A DNA stretch of 64,000 bases from Prosthecochloris marina (lineage in GTDB: Bacteria > Bacteroidota > Chlorobiia > Chlorobiales > Chlorobiaceae): NCBI RefSeq assembly GCF_003182595.1, contig NZ_PDNZ01000003.1, forward strand, positions 310,001-374,000, in the 5' to 3' direction. The notes beneath the pieces are model-generated. The model did no database searches and was not told where the DNA came from. It saw only the letters and a list, made by a program, of their open reading frames with translations. This document shows, piece by piece, positions 34,910-44,918 of this stretch; position 1 is the first letter of the stretch; every line of letters starts with the position of its first letter. Position numbers and translations under genes: made by a program.

Positions 34910-36670
34910 ATGGATCTGAATAGTTCCATACAGCAAAAAATGGCAGGCAACGCGCTATCGGGCATGATAGCAACTGGAATCTATCTTGTCAGCAGACTGA
35001 TTTTGACCCCTTTTATTCTGAACTATCTCACCCTTGCTGAATTCGGCCTATGGTCGCTCTGCTTCATTATTCTCTCCTACGCCTCGATGGGAGGGTTCGG
35101 AATCAACAGCACGTATATCCGCTATACAGCTCGCTATCTCGCCGAAGGCCGTCAAAGCGAGATCGGCAGGCTCCTTTCAACCGGTATCGCCTGTATGCTT
35201 GTATTCAGCCTGCTTTTCATTCTGCTGCTGTATCTGTTCATGCCGCTGATTCACGATATCTTTCAGATAGACAAGGCACAGCAACCGATAGCGACGTCCA
35301 TCTTTCTCGGAACGGCTGCGGTTTTCAGCCTTGAGCTGACACTTGGCGGGTTCCGCTTCATCATCAATGGACTGCATGAAATCGCAAAAGAGAAAACCAT
35401 CACCACGTTTGCCGGTCTTGCTGAAGTTGCCGCAATCATCGCATTTCTTCTTCTCGGAACCGGCATTATGGGACTGCTCTATGCCTACACGCTACGAGTT
35501 ATTCTTGAAACCTGGAGCTGTTGGCAGGTCACCCGCCGCCTTCTTCCCGGTATCCGTCTATCTCCCCGTCTCATAAACCATGAGCATTTCCGGCTTTTTT
35601 TCGTGTTCGGCGGAAAAGTACAGGCACTTGGCGCTGCGGGTATTTTTTTGACCGCTCTCGACAGGATTTTTGTCACCGCCATATCTGGCCTTGCAGCAGT
35701 CGGGATGTTTGAAATCGGACGAAAGCTTCCGTTTACCGCAAAAAAAATATCCGAATCGGCTTTCGGCCCCTTTTTGCCGACAGCAGCTCATCTCGATGCA
35801 TCATGGGAAAAAGAGTCTCACGATTCACCGGCAAAACGGTCCCGCAACTATCTGCACATCACCTTTTTCATATTTACCGCAGGAGCCGTACCAACCCTTT
35901 TCCTGCCTTCGGTGAATCGGATGCTCCCGATTCCTGCTGAATCGTTAGCACCGCTCCTTGTCATTGTATCGATCATCCTTTTCATACCGCTCAGAAAAAA
36001 ACACCGACATGGCGAACGGCTCAGCAAAGGTGAACTGAGAATGCTCTACCTCAACGGACTCCGCTATACAAACCTTGTAAGCATAACCACTTTCGCTTTC
36101 CTGATCGCCGCTGCAACCCCGCTGATCAACGCATGGGTAGGCCCCGGCTACAATGAGGCCATACTCCTCATGATTTTCATCTCCCTGGCTTATACCATGC
36201 AGCTCTCCACCGGGCCGGGCAACCTTATATTCCGCGGTATCGACCGAAACGGCAGAGAGTTCGAATACCTGCTGACACAACTGGTGCTTGTTCTGCTGTG
36301 GCTCCCTTCAGCCACAGCATCCTACGGTCTTGCTGGAGCTGCAGCCGCCCTGGCTGCATCATCGTCCGCCAGCGCCATATTTTTTTTCTGGCGAAGCAAT
36401 TACACATTCCAGATTTCCCTGAAAGAGCTTACGGGACACACTATCATTCCGGCGCTTGTTCCTCTCATTCCCGCCGCCGGCATTTACATTGCAACCTTGG
36501 CGGTACCTTCCGGCAGCAGAATAGAAACCATTCTGATCGCTCTGGGTTATGCAATACTTTACATTGCCGTCACCTTGACAATCCTCTGGTATACCGTACT
36601 GAATGCGGATGAAAAACAAAGAGCCGCCGATCTTTTACCGGTTTTTTCCGCAAGTAAAAGAAAACCATAA
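34910..36670 (+). CDS. Lipid-linked polysaccharide flippase (Wzx/MATE-like)
   Basis: A 586-residue integral membrane protein with about 14 hydrophobic segments. The first is of the type A-G-N-A-L-S-G-M-I-A-T-G-I-Y-L-V-S-R-L-I-L-T-P-F-I-L followed by L-T-L-A-E-F-G-L-W-S-L, the opening of the polysaccharide-biosynthesis flippase family. It would flip undecaprenyl-linked repeat units to the periplasm. It is longer than usual because of a basic cytoplasmic insert near residue 360-380. The stop and the next start share one base (TAATG). Confidence 0.88.
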   Translation: MDLNSSIQQKMAGNALSGMIATGIYLVSRLILTPFILNYLTLAEFGLWSLCFIILSYASMGGFGINSTYIRYTARYLAEGRQSEIGRLLSTGIACMLVFSLLFILLLYLFMPLIHDIFQIDKAQQPIATSIFLGTAAVFSLELTLGGFRFIINGLHEIAKEKTITTFAGLAEVAAIIAFLLLGTGIMGLLYAYTLRVILETWSCWQVTRRLLPGIRLSPRLINHEHFRLFFVFGGKVQALGAAGIFLTALDRIFVTAISGLAAVGMFEIGRKLPFTAKKISESAFGPFLPTAAHLDASWEKESHDSPAKRSRNYLHITFFIFTAGAVPTLFLPSVNRMLPIPAESLAPLLVIVSIILFIPLRKKHRHGERLSKGELRMLYLNGLRYTNLVSITTFAFLIAAATPLINAWVGPGYNEAILLMIFISLAYTMQLSTGPGNLIFRGIDRNGREFEYLLTQLVLVLLWLPSATASYGLAGAAAALAASSSASAIFFFWRSNYTFQISLKELTGHTIIPALVPLIPAAGIYIATLAVPSGSRIETILIALGYAILYIAVTLTILWYTVLNADEKQRAADLLPVFSASKRKP

Positions 36671-38973
36671 TGGCGGACTTTCAGACAACGACAAATCCAC
36701 TGCCTCACGGCAAACCATCGAAAGCCTTCGATACAATAGGGTTTTTGAAAAGATACGGTTTGTTTGTTCTGATCATCGGTTCGTTTCTCTTCACCCTCTC
36801 TGTCCCGGTCGTCCTGTTGATCAGCAAGCCCAATTATGAAGCGAAAGCACTCATACGCATCGATCCCGTGATTCCGTCACTCATAACCAAAAGTGAAGAC
36901 CCGTCCATCATCAACTACTACCAGGACTATGCCAGGACACAGGCCAAAAGAATGATGCAGTTCGAAGTTCTGAAAAGAACCGTCGAAAAGCTCACACCCG
37001 AAGAAAAAGCGGCCGTACTGCCACCAGCGCTTCCCGCCGACAAATGCGCACACATTCTTGGCTTGATCATCAAAGTCACACCCATGAGCGGGACCCATCT
37101 GATTCAGGTCTCTGTCTCAAGCCCTAAAAGGAAAGGCCTTGCCACCCTCTTGAATACATTCATGGAGGTCTTTCTTGAAAAAGTCCGCACCAACACGGAA
37201 ATGCAGGATAACGAACGCCTGACGTTTCTTCGCAACAAACAGCAAGGACTGACAGCAGAAATAACCAACATCGAGGAACAGCTAAGCCAGCTTACCGGCG
37301 ATATCTATACCGCTTCCTTTTCAGAAGATTACAACCTTGCAAGCAAAAAAACCGAGGAACTGCAAAAGCTCTATGTCCGCACGTTCGAAGAACGGGTTAT
37401 TGCCGAAAACAATTTCAACACAACCCTGAAAGCAAACGAACTGCTCGAGTCGCTTTCTCTCGATCCCATGGTCGAAGAGCTTGTCATAAAAGATCAGTCC
37501 CTCGATTTCACCAGCTCCTGGACCTATCAGCAACTCCAGCAGATGAGAAGTTCAACCGATGGATTGACTAAAAACAACCCCGACCGCATTTACGTCGAAC
37601 AACGTATGGAAGGAATGCAGAGTTATGAAAAAAAACTTGAAGATGAAATCCGCGACAATGCTCGAACAATTCTTTACGGCAAGAGAGACTATGATCTTCA
37701 AAAAGATCTGATACTCGCGGAAAATCGTTTTGAAAAAGCATCGAACGCTGAAACCGAAGTACTCGAAAAGCTAAAACAAAACCAGGAAGAAGGCGTCCGT
37801 ATCTCGGTTGGGATGCATCTCGGCCAAGCTCTGGACTCCCGGCTCGAGCATAAACGTGCACTGCTCAACCGTATCGATACAAGAATACATGAACTCGAGG
37901 TCGAAGGCAAAGCTCCCTTGCGCATCTCTATCGAGTCACAGGCACGTGAACCCGATAGCGCAGCCGATTCAAACGTCAAAAAGCTCATGCTGATCTTTTT
38001 CGTTCTCTCATTTGGCAGCACCGGCGGCCTGTTTCTGGCATATGACTTTTTTGACAATCGCATACGACGCCCTGAAGAAATCCAGCACGGTCTGGGCCAT
38101 CCGCCGGCTGCTGTCATTCCGGATGCCGGAAAAGCACTGCTCTCCCAGGAGATCGAGTCAAATCCTGTTACAGCAGGAGCCCTGCGCAGTCTTGCTGTAC
38201 GACTGAAACACGAACAAGAAAAACATGGAGCCGGAATCATTCTGTTTACCGGTATCGAAAAAGGCGTCGGGAGCAGCTCGATCGCGTTCAACACAACACG
38301 TGCCCTTGGCACCCTTGTGCCGAAAGTTCTTTTCATCGATGCGGATACCTCGAACCGGTCGACGGAACTTGTACCTGAAATACCTGCCGATGCACCCGGA
38401 CTTCTTGACATACTCTCTTCATCGATACCATGGAAAACAACAATACGCACACGAATGGAAAACAACATGGATATCATGCCGACAGGAAACGCAACAGGGG
38501 GAAGCATTCCACAACAAAAACTGGCAAATGTCCTTAAAGAGATCCGCAAAGAATACGATATCATCTGTATCGATTCAGCCCCCCTCATGGAAAGTGACCT
38601 GACAGAAAACCTCGTGACTCACACCGACATAACCACCTTGATCGCGCTCGGTGACAGCACGCTTTTCCGGGATCTGAGAACCGCCGCTGAACTTTTGGTA
38701 TACCTCAATGCTCCTGTAATCGCTCCCGTACTGAACTGGGGAGGCTACAAGCGGTCGTTCAGTATCGACAAACTGCTTGAAAAACGCCCTGAATTTCTCA
38801 ACCGGGTAAATACTGAAAAGCTGGAAACCCTTCTCAGGGAACTACCATCAACAACAGAACTGCTGCAAAAAACAAAGGAAAGAGCAAGAAAGCTCTTGCA
38901 AAAAGCACAGGAAATGGCAAAAACACTACTGCAAAAAATACAGGCGAAAATAAAATGGGGGAGAAAAAAATGA
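36670..38973 (+). CDS. Wzc-like chain-length determinant with degenerate tyrosine-kinase domain
   Basis: A 767-residue inner-membrane protein. Transmembrane segments near residues 33-53 and 438-460 enclose a periplasmic Wzz-type region with a long coiled coil (about 160-420). The cytoplasmic part follows BY-kinase layout: Walker A-like GIEKGVGSSSIAFN, Walker A' VLFIDADTSN and Walker B IICIDSAPL. The P-loop lysine is replaced by Ser (G-V-G-S-S-S instead of G-x-G-K-S/T), and no C-terminal tyrosine cluster exists; instead the tail is a basic repeat of LLQK-type helices. Kinase activity is therefore doubtful; it may only set chain length and dock the export channel. It overlaps the next start by ATGA. 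Confidence 0.88.
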   Translation: MADFQTTTNPLPHGKPSKAFDTIGFLKRYGLFVLIIGSFLFTLSVPVVLLISKPNYEAKALIRIDPVIPSLITKSEDPSIINYYQDYARTQAKRMMQFEVLKRTVEKLTPEEKAAVLPPALPADKCAHILGLIIKVTPMSGTHLIQVSVSSPKRKGLATLLNTFMEVFLEKVRTNTEMQDNERLTFLRNKQQGLTAEITNIEEQLSQLTGDIYTASFSEDYNLASKKTEELQKLYVRTFEERVIAENNFNTTLKANELLESLSLDPMVEELVIKDQSLDFTSSWTYQQLQQMRSSTDGLTKNNPDRIYVEQRMEGMQSYEKKLEDEIRDNARTILYGKRDYDLQKDLILAENRFEKASNAETEVLEKLKQNQEEGVRISVGMHLGQALDSRLEHKRALLNRIDTRIHELEVEGKAPLRISIESQAREPDSAADSNVKKLMLIFFVLSFGSTGGLFLAYDFFDNRIRRPEEIQHGLGHPPAAVIPDAGKALLSQEIESNPVTAGALRSLAVRLKHEQEKHGAGIILFTGIEKGVGSSSIAFNTTRALGTLVPKVLFIDADTSNRSTELVPEIPADAPGLLDILSSSIPWKTTIRTRMENNMDIMPTGNATGGSIPQQKLANVLKEIRKEYDIICIDSAPLMESDLTENLVTHTDITTLIALGDSTLFRDLRTAAELLVYLNAPVIAPVLNWGGYKRSFSIDKLLEKRPEFLNRVNTEKLETLLRELPSTTELLQKTKERARKLLQKAQEMAKTLLQKIQAKIKWGRKK

Positions 38974-40124
38974 GCCACCTGCCCGTATTGTTCGGTTACC
39001 ATGCCTCGAACCTCGGTAACAGTCACGTACCTCTTTCACTCTGCCGGCACTGGCACAACAGCGGCAGAGATGTCAGCCTTACCGTTCCCAGTACCGACCC
39101 GGCGCTCGGCTACTCCTGGCTCAAACCTGCCATGAGCGGTCTTGCCAAAAAAGTTATCTACCGGCTGGGCTATCCCGCAATCCCACGGCGGATTGCCGAG
39201 CGTTTTTTTCTGAAAACAGAGAAACAGTCCCCTTACGTTTATCTGTGGGCTGGTCTTTCTCTGGAAATATTCGAGGAATTCGAAAGACGTGGCGCAACCA
39301 TCATCATCGAACGCATCAATTGCCACAGGCACAGCGCACAACGCATTCTCCAACAGGCTTCCGAGCACTGGAACATCCCTGTAACGGCGGCAATCACCAG
39401 CGAGGCCATAGAAGAAGAGAACCGCAAACTCGACATTGCAGACGCCGTGTTCTGCCCTAGCCCGATGGTCCGTAACTCCATGCTCGAGAACAACGTCGAT
39501 GAAAGCAAACTGCTTTCCACCAGCTATGGATGGTCTCCTGAACGGTTCCCGTCCAGGGAAAAAGAACCATCGAATTCTCTGCGCCCGGTCTTTCTTTTTG
39601 CCGGTACCATCTGTCTTCGCAAGGGAATACCACTGCTTCTCGAAGCGTGGAAACGGGCAGACCTCAACGCAGAACTCCTGCTGTGTGGCTCGATAGCCCA
39701 TGAAATACAGGAGCACTACCCTTCGCTCGAAAGCATCAAAAACGTACGTCACGTGAACTATACCAGGGATATCGGCCAGCTCTACAGAAAAACCGATGTA
39801 TTTGTTTTTCCAAGCCTCGAGGAAGGCGGACCGATGGTCACTTATGAAGCCATGGCACATGGCATCCCTCCGCTTGTCACCGCCATGGGTGGAGGCGCAA
39901 TTGTTGAAAACACCAAGAACGGCACAATCCTGCCGGATATGGACATCGACGCATGGGCCCAGGCAATGACACTCATGGCGGAAAACCCCGATAGGAGAAA
40001 AGAGATCGGAAATCTCGCACAGCAAAGATCGAAACAGTTCACCTGGAAACAGGTTGCCGAACAACGAGCCAGGCTTCTCGAAGAGCACTGCATCGGGATC
40101 TGGAAAACAAAAGAAGCACTATGA
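38970..40124 (+). CDS. GT4 glycosyltransferase
   Basis: A 384-residue GT-B fold enzyme. ATG 38970 overlaps the previous stop as ATGA and follows a GGGGGAG ribosome site, so it is chosen over an ATG five codons upstream. The C-terminal nucleotide-sugar domain has FLFAGTICLRKGIPLLLEAW and VFVFPSLEEGGPMVTYEAMAHGIPPLVTAMGGGAIV, i.e. the E-x7-E motif. The acceptor is unknown; it likely extends the repeat unit. Confidence 0.9.
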   Translation: MSHLPVLFGYHASNLGNSHVPLSLCRHWHNSGRDVSLTVPSTDPALGYSWLKPAMSGLAKKVIYRLGYPAIPRRIAERFFLKTEKQSPYVYLWAGLSLEIFEEFERRGATIIIERINCHRHSAQRILQQASEHWNIPVTAAITSEAIEEENRKLDIADAVFCPSPMVRNSMLENNVDESKLLSTSYGWSPERFPSREKEPSNSLRPVFLFAGTICLRKGIPLLLEAWKRADLNAELLLCGSIAHEIQEHYPSLESIKNVRHVNYTRDIGQLYRKTDVFVFPSLEEGGPMVTYEAMAHGIPPLVTAMGGGAIVENTKNGTILPDMDIDAWAQAMTLMAENPDRRKEIGNLAQQRSKQFTWKQVAEQRARLLEEHCIGIWKTKEAL

Positions 40125-40627
40125 TATCAGCAACAGAAGCCGATTGGGACAGGGAAAAAATCATTCCCGGACGTTATGAACCCGGAAAAAAAATGCTCTC
40201 GGCGATTCGACTTTACCAGCGACTCGAGAAACAAGGCATCACATCCCGGACCATGAAACCTTTCGCTGTCCTGAGCCACAGGTTCTGGAGCGCGGTCTGC
40301 GGAGCGGACATCCCTATCAACACTCGTATAGGAGGAGGCCTTCTCATTCCCCATCCAAATGGCATCGTCATTCATCCCGATGCGACAATCGGACCAAACT
40401 GTCTGATTTTTCAACAGGTAACCATCGGTGAAGGACCAAAGCAAGGCTTACCTGTGATCGAAGGACATGTCGATATAGGAGCCGGAGCCAAAATCCTCGG
40501 CGGTGTTCACATCGGCAACCATGCTCGTATCGGAGCCAACGCTGTTGTTATTGACGACATCCCGAACCATGCGACGGCAGTCGGCATACCCGCACAGGTA
40601 AAAAAAGTAGATGAAACGGCAAAATAA
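40121..40627 (+). CDS. Serine acetyltransferase-like hexapeptide acyltransferase, second copy
   Basis: A 168-residue relative of the protein at 32949-33482. It has the GADIPINTRIGGGLLIPHPNGIVIHP motif with the catalytic His, hexapeptide repeats (GPNCLIFQQVTIG; IGAGAKILGGVHIGNHARIGANAVV) and a GIPAQVKK end. Its start overlaps the previous stop (ATGA). Within this locus a sugar O-acetylation role is inferred. Confidence 0.88.
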   Translation: MISATEADWDREKIIPGRYEPGKKMLSAIRLYQRLEKQGITSRTMKPFAVLSHRFWSAVCGADIPINTRIGGGLLIPHPNGIVIHPDATIGPNCLIFQQVTIGEGPKQGLPVIEGHVDIGAGAKILGGVHIGNHARIGANAVVIDDIPNHATAVGIPAQVKKVDETAK

Positions 40628-40692
40628 AAGGAAACAACACAACCATAAAGAAGGGGGAACATGCCGAAAAGATCAACGAAAAAACACAGCGG

Positions 40693-41904
40693 ATGAACAT
40701 GCAGAACAGAAAAAAGCAAGGCAAACAACTCTGCATCTTTTACGCTGCCGGGCCGGGGGACATCGTCACGACTTTTTCCTGCTGGCAGGAAGGCAGAGAC
40801 GATCCACACCAGGTAGCCGTCACCTATAGCAGCCAGTTTTTCGACCTTTGCCGAACGCTTGGGGCAAAAGGGGTTGCGGTATCGTCATGCCCGCGCACAG
40901 ACCGTATCACGACAGCGCAGTTCATCGTCGAGAACCTCCCGAAAGGACCGGCAAGTAACGGTATTGCATTCCATACCCAACAGATACGCTATGTTCGAAA
41001 AATCATAAAGCGGGCCTTGGCTGTCGATGCCGACCTCCTTGTCATGGCTGACTCTACAGGGCACCTTTTCTCTCTTGTCTGGTTTGCTCCGAAAACAATG
41101 CGTCTCGCAGTTTCCCTGCACTGCACCCTCTGGCCCAGAAGCCGCGACAAAACGGCCAGAGCGAGGCTCACCTCGCTTCTCAGCCGCCGCCTTTTCGCCA
41201 ACAGGGCGCAGGCCATACTCTGCCTTTCAAACGATATCCGGCGCCAGTTGCTCGATATGACCAGAGGGAACACCGTGCCCATCTACCCTTTCATCCCCTT
41301 TTACCGGCGCAAACTGTTCACAACCATACAACCGCCTACAGAGCAGCGACCATTCAACCTGCTCTATGCCGGACGGATGGAAATCGAAAAAGGAGTCTAC
41401 GACCTTCTCGAGATCGCTCTGATGCTGGATCGTGCAGGAATAGACGACGTCACCTTGCACCTTTGCGGCGACGGTTCGGAGGAAGACTCGCTCAGAATGA
41501 CTGCCAGGAGCAAAGGAGTCGAACAGCTTTTTCATCTGCACGGTTACTGCCATCAACAGGAAATGCTGGAGCACATCAACCGGAGTCATGCCTTCATCGT
41601 TCCAACCCGAACCTCATTCGAGGAGGGGTTCAACAAAGTCGTTGCCGAAGCCATCCTTGCCGGAAGACCGGTTATCACCTCGTCAGTCTGCCCTGCACTC
41701 GATTACGTGAAAGAAGCTGTCGTGGAAGCTGTTCCCGACGACCCGTCGTCATATTTCGAAGCTGTCAAGAAACTTTCTTCTTCAAAAGACCTTTACCGGG
41801 AAAAACAGCAGGGCTGCAAAGCCGTACAGGAGCAGTTCTACGATCCAGACCGTTCCTGGGGAGCCGCACTTAAAAAAGTTATAGGGAGCCTGCCTTATGG
41901 GTAA
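40693..41904 (+). CDS. GT4 glycosyltransferase
   Basis: A 403-residue GT-B enzyme. The C-terminal half has FNLLYAGRMEIEKGVYDLLEIA, LHLCGDGSEEDSLR and AFIVPTRTSFEEGFNKVVAEAILAGRPVITSSVCPALDYV (E-x7-E). The N-terminal acceptor half has a Cys-rich CIFYAAGPGDIVTTFSCW opening. The 65-base gap before it holds no gene. It overlaps the next gene by eight bases. Confidence 0.9.
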   Translation: MNMQNRKKQGKQLCIFYAAGPGDIVTTFSCWQEGRDDPHQVAVTYSSQFFDLCRTLGAKGVAVSSCPRTDRITTAQFIVENLPKGPASNGIAFHTQQIRYVRKIIKRALAVDADLLVMADSTGHLFSLVWFAPKTMRLAVSLHCTLWPRSRDKTARARLTSLLSRRLFANRAQAILCLSNDIRRQLLDMTRGNTVPIYPFIPFYRRKLFTTIQPPTEQRPFNLLYAGRMEIEKGVYDLLEIALMLDRAGIDDVTLHLCGDGSEEDSLRMTARSKGVEQLFHLHGYCHQQEMLEHINRSHAFIVPTRTSFEEGFNKVVAEAILAGRPVITSSVCPALDYVKEAVVEAVPDDPSSYFEAVKKLSSSKDLYREKQQGCKAVQEQFYDPDRSWGAALKKVIGSLPYG

Positions 41905-43345
41905 TGCACCAGGAAATATCATGGTCCCGATCGTAATGTTCGGCTGGATCCCTTTCGTCATGATACTTTTTTCACGTCTCGAGGCGAAAATAGCGGCAGC
42001 TGCGGCATTTGTAGCCGGCTGGATGTTTCTTCCGGTCGCAGCATACAACCTACCGGCGCTGCCCGACTACACCAAAACAACCGCGACCTGTGTCGGCATT
42101 CTGGCCGGGGCCTGGCTTTTCGACAAAGAACGGTTCAGTGAATTCCGGTTCAGCGCCGTTGACATCCCTATTCTCCTGTGGTGCACCGCTCCCTTTTTCT
42201 CGTCGGTCGCCAACGGACTCGGCCCCTATGACGGCTTATCCCAAACCATGTATCAAAGCATCACCTGGGGCCTCCCCTACTATATCGCAAGAATCTACTT
42301 CAGTGATACCGAAGGGCTTAAAATCCTCGCCCTGGCCATCGTCATCGGGGGTATCGTCTACATACCGTTCTGCTGGTTCGAAATGATCATGAGCCCCCAG
42401 CTCCACCGCATGACATACGGCTTCCACCAGCACAGTTTCCTGCAGACAATACGAGCTGGCGGCGGTTTCAGACCGATGGTGTTCATGGATCACGGGCTCA
42501 TGACCTCGATGTGGATGGTCATTGCCGTCTTTCTCGGAGTCTGGCTTTATGTATCCGGCAGCCTGCCGAAAAAAATCCTTTTCGTCCCCACGGTCTATCT
42601 GTTGCTGCTGCTTGTTTTCACAACCATGATGATGAAATCCTTCGGAGCGGTTTCTCTGCTCTTTCTCGGTCTCATAGTCATCTTTCTGACAAATAAAATG
42701 AAGCTGCGAATTTTGATTCTGATTCTTCTCGTGACACCTCACCTCTATATCATTACGAGAACGACCGGCACATGGGATGGCAGAAACCTTTCACAATTCG
42801 TAGCAGAAAAAATCAGTGAAGAACGTGCCCAGTCACTACAGTTCCGCCTCGATAACGAAACGATCCTCATCGACAAAGCACTCCAGGGAACCTTTTTCGG
42901 ATGGGGAGGCTTCGGACGCTCCCGCGTTTACGACGACAAAGGCAAGGATATCAGTATCGCGGACGGCCTGTGGATCATCACCCTCGGCCAGAACGGCATA
43001 TACGGGCTCATCGCCCTGATCATCGCGGTACAGTTACCGGTGATACTTTTTCTGTTACGGGTCAAACCCAACCGATGGAACGAACAGCAATGGGCGGCGC
43101 CTGCAGTCATGGCTGTTTTTCTGGCAATCTACATGATCGACAACCTGCTCAATTCGATGATCAACCCGATATATATGCTTTTCAGCGGCGGTATCATCGG
43201 TGTGATGCTACGAATGCACGCAGGAATTCCAGCATCGATACCCGAAGTTGAATCATCCGTTACGATCCGCCAATCCGTTCCGAGTCATTCCACAACCCGA
43301 TTCATCACCGAACCGGAAATATCACCATCAAGGTTTATCAACTGA
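41897..43345 (+). CDS. O-antigen ligase/polymerase-like membrane protein
   Basis: A 482-residue protein with about 11-12 hydrophobic segments and a large periplasmic loop containing L-Q-F-R-L-D-N-E-T-I-L-I-D-K-A-L-Q-G-T-F-F-G-W-G-G-F-G-R-S-R-V-Y-D, the pattern of the WaaL/Wzy-C domain. It would polymerise flipped repeat units in the periplasm. Length is at the high end for this family; the C-terminal 40 residues are hydrophilic. It overlaps the upstream glycosyltransferase by eight bases. Confidence 0.85.
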   Translation: MGNAPGNIMVPIVMFGWIPFVMILFSRLEAKIAAAAAFVAGWMFLPVAAYNLPALPDYTKTTATCVGILAGAWLFDKERFSEFRFSAVDIPILLWCTAPFFSSVANGLGPYDGLSQTMYQSITWGLPYYIARIYFSDTEGLKILALAIVIGGIVYIPFCWFEMIMSPQLHRMTYGFHQHSFLQTIRAGGGFRPMVFMDHGLMTSMWMVIAVFLGVWLYVSGSLPKKILFVPTVYLLLLLVFTTMMMKSFGAVSLLFLGLIVIFLTNKMKLRILILILLVTPHLYIITRTTGTWDGRNLSQFVAEKISEERAQSLQFRLDNETILIDKALQGTFFGWGGFGRSRVYDDKGKDISIADGLWIITLGQNGIYGLIALIIAVQLPVILFLLRVKPNRWNEQQWAAPAVMAVFLAIYMIDNLLNSMINPIYMLFSGGIIGVMLRMHAGIPASIPEVESSVTIRQSVPSHSTTRFITEPEISPSRFIN

Positions 43346-43351
43346 TCGAAC

Positions 43352-43792
43352 ATGGCCACACCCCACTTGCATATCATGAAGCAGAACAGCCCGATGCTCA
43401 AACCCGAGATTGACAACGGCAACAAGATGATAGGATACTGGTTGGTAAGCCTGTTTCTTATCCTTGCGGGAAGCCTCATACCGTTCAATGCAATCATAGC
43501 GAATTTCTACGGCCTGGACACCCTGGCCCATATCATTCTTTACAGCGTTCTCTCATTTGTACCCATGGTACTGCTTGCGAACAGAAAAACCGCCTTTCTC
43601 GCGTCCATCGCCATAACACCCCTCGGCTACCTTTTCGAAACCATAAACGTAGTTGTAACTGGAGAACCGTTCCATGCCTTGAACGCCCTGGCAAACAATG
43701 CAGGAGTCATCCTCGGCATTGCCGCAGGATTCGTTGTACGCCTGAACAATCATTATGAAATGGAAAAAAATCATGAAGCATCCAAACAATAA
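43352..43792 (+). CDS. VanZ-like membrane protein
   Basis: A 146-residue protein with about four hydrophobic segments. The order is of the VanZ family, with I-G-Y-W-L-V-S-L-F-L-I-L-A-G-S-L-I-P-F, a conserved L-D-T-L-A-H-I-I-L-Y-S-V-L-S-F, a later L-G-Y-L-F-E-T-I-N and D/N-A-N-N-A-G-V-I-L-G. VanZ-like proteins are often found next to polysaccharide and cell-wall genes; a precise function is not established. It starts six bases after the polymerase gene. Confidence 0.8.
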   Translation: MATPHLHIMKQNSPMLKPEIDNGNKMIGYWLVSLFLILAGSLIPFNAIIANFYGLDTLAHIILYSVLSFVPMVLLANRKTAFLASIAITPLGYLFETINVVVTGEPFHALNALANNAGVILGIAAGFVVRLNNHYEMEKNHEASKQ

Positions 43793-43823
43793 CCTCTTCA
43801 TGAGGGGGTAACTATCCCGACAA

Positions 43824-44918
43824 ATGAACCAGGAACACAACAATCATCATACCGCCAAAGAGGAATGTCCCTCTATCGATTGCGTGATCATCGGGATCAA
43901 CAGCGAAAAAACCCTTGAACGCTGTATTAATTCGATCCTTTCGAGTGACTATCCACGAGCACTGCTGCATATTTTCTATGCCGATGGAGGGTCGACCGAC
44001 CGCAGTATCGAGATCGCCCGAACGTTCACGGAAGTAACGGTAATCGAGCTCAACCTGGAATTTCCCACCCCCGGCATAGGCAGAAACGCCGGGTGGAAAG
44101 CCGGGTCGGCACCCTTCGTACAGTTCCTTGATTCGGACACCATTCTCGACCCGGAGTGGCTCGCCACGGGTGTTGAAGCCATGAATGACGACCGGGAGGT
44201 TGGCGCAGTCAGAGGCTACCGGCGGGAAATGCACCCCGAACGATCTTTTTTCAACTGGGTAGGTGATCTCGAGTGGAACGTCCTTCCCGGTGAGTGCGAC
44301 AGTTTCGGCGGTGATGTGATGATCCGTCGCGATGCCCTTGAGTCATCAGGGGGATACGATGAAGAACTTGTCGGGGGAGAAGACCCCGAACTGAGCTGGC
44401 GGATACACGAAGCCGGGTGGAAATTTCTCATGCTCGACGCCCTCATGACCCACCATGACCTGGCCATGCTGAAAACAGCACAGTACCTGCGCCGATCATA
44501 TCGTTCAGGATATGGTTTTGCTGCGGTACAGAGCAGAATCGGAGCAACCGGAAGCAGCTTCTGGAAAACGGAACAACGGAGGATAATCATCAAAGGCGGC
44601 GGTTTTCTGGCCGGCATACTGGCCGGCATTGCCATACCTGCCGTTCAACCGAATATCGCCGGTATCACGGTAGCTGCATTTTGCCTGGCGGGGGGAACGG
44701 TTCTTCTCCTCGGCCCCCGACTATTCAAAGTCGACAAGTTCATGAAGGAAAACCGACTTAACCGCAATGATGCAAAAAAATATGCCTGGCACTGCTCGCT
44801 GGTTGCGCTCCCGCAATTCTTCGGCATCGTTCGGTTTTATACAGGACGTGCGTTCAACAAACCGCTGAAAAACAGGCGGAACAAGCTTCAGACAAGACTC
44901 TCAAACCCTACATCATGA
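43824..44918 (+). CDS. GT2 glycosyltransferase with C-terminal membrane segments
   Basis: A 364-residue family 2 enzyme. Motifs are IDCVIIGINSEKTLERCINSIL, YADGGSTDRSIEIA, the metal-binding LDSDTILDPEWL, and GGYDEELVGGEDPELSWRIHEAGW. Two hydrophobic helices (about 255-275 and 278-298) anchor it to the membrane. It follows a GAGGGGG ribosome site. It overlaps the next gene by ATGA. Confidence 0.9.
   Translation: MNQEHNNHHTAKEECPSIDCVIIGINSEKTLERCINSILSSDYPRALLHIFYADGGSTDRSIEIARTFTEVTVIELNLEFPTPGIGRNAGWKAGSAPFVQFLDSDTILDPEWLATGVEAMNDDREVGAVRGYRREMHPERSFFNWVGDLEWNVLPGECDSFGGDVMIRRDALESSGGYDEELVGGEDPELSWRIHEAGWKFLMLDALMTHHDLAMLKTAQYLRRSYRSGYGFAAVQSRIGATGSSFWKTEQRRIIIKGGGFLAGILAGIAIPAVQPNIAGITVAAFCLAGGTVLLLGPRLFKVDKFMKENRLNRNDAKKYAWHCSLVALPQFFGIVRFYTGRAFNKPLKNRRNKLQTRLSNPTS

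Noticed and set aside
39036..40088. A 350-codon minus-strand frame
   Set aside because: Antisense to a clear GT4 glycosyltransferase and without recognisable features.
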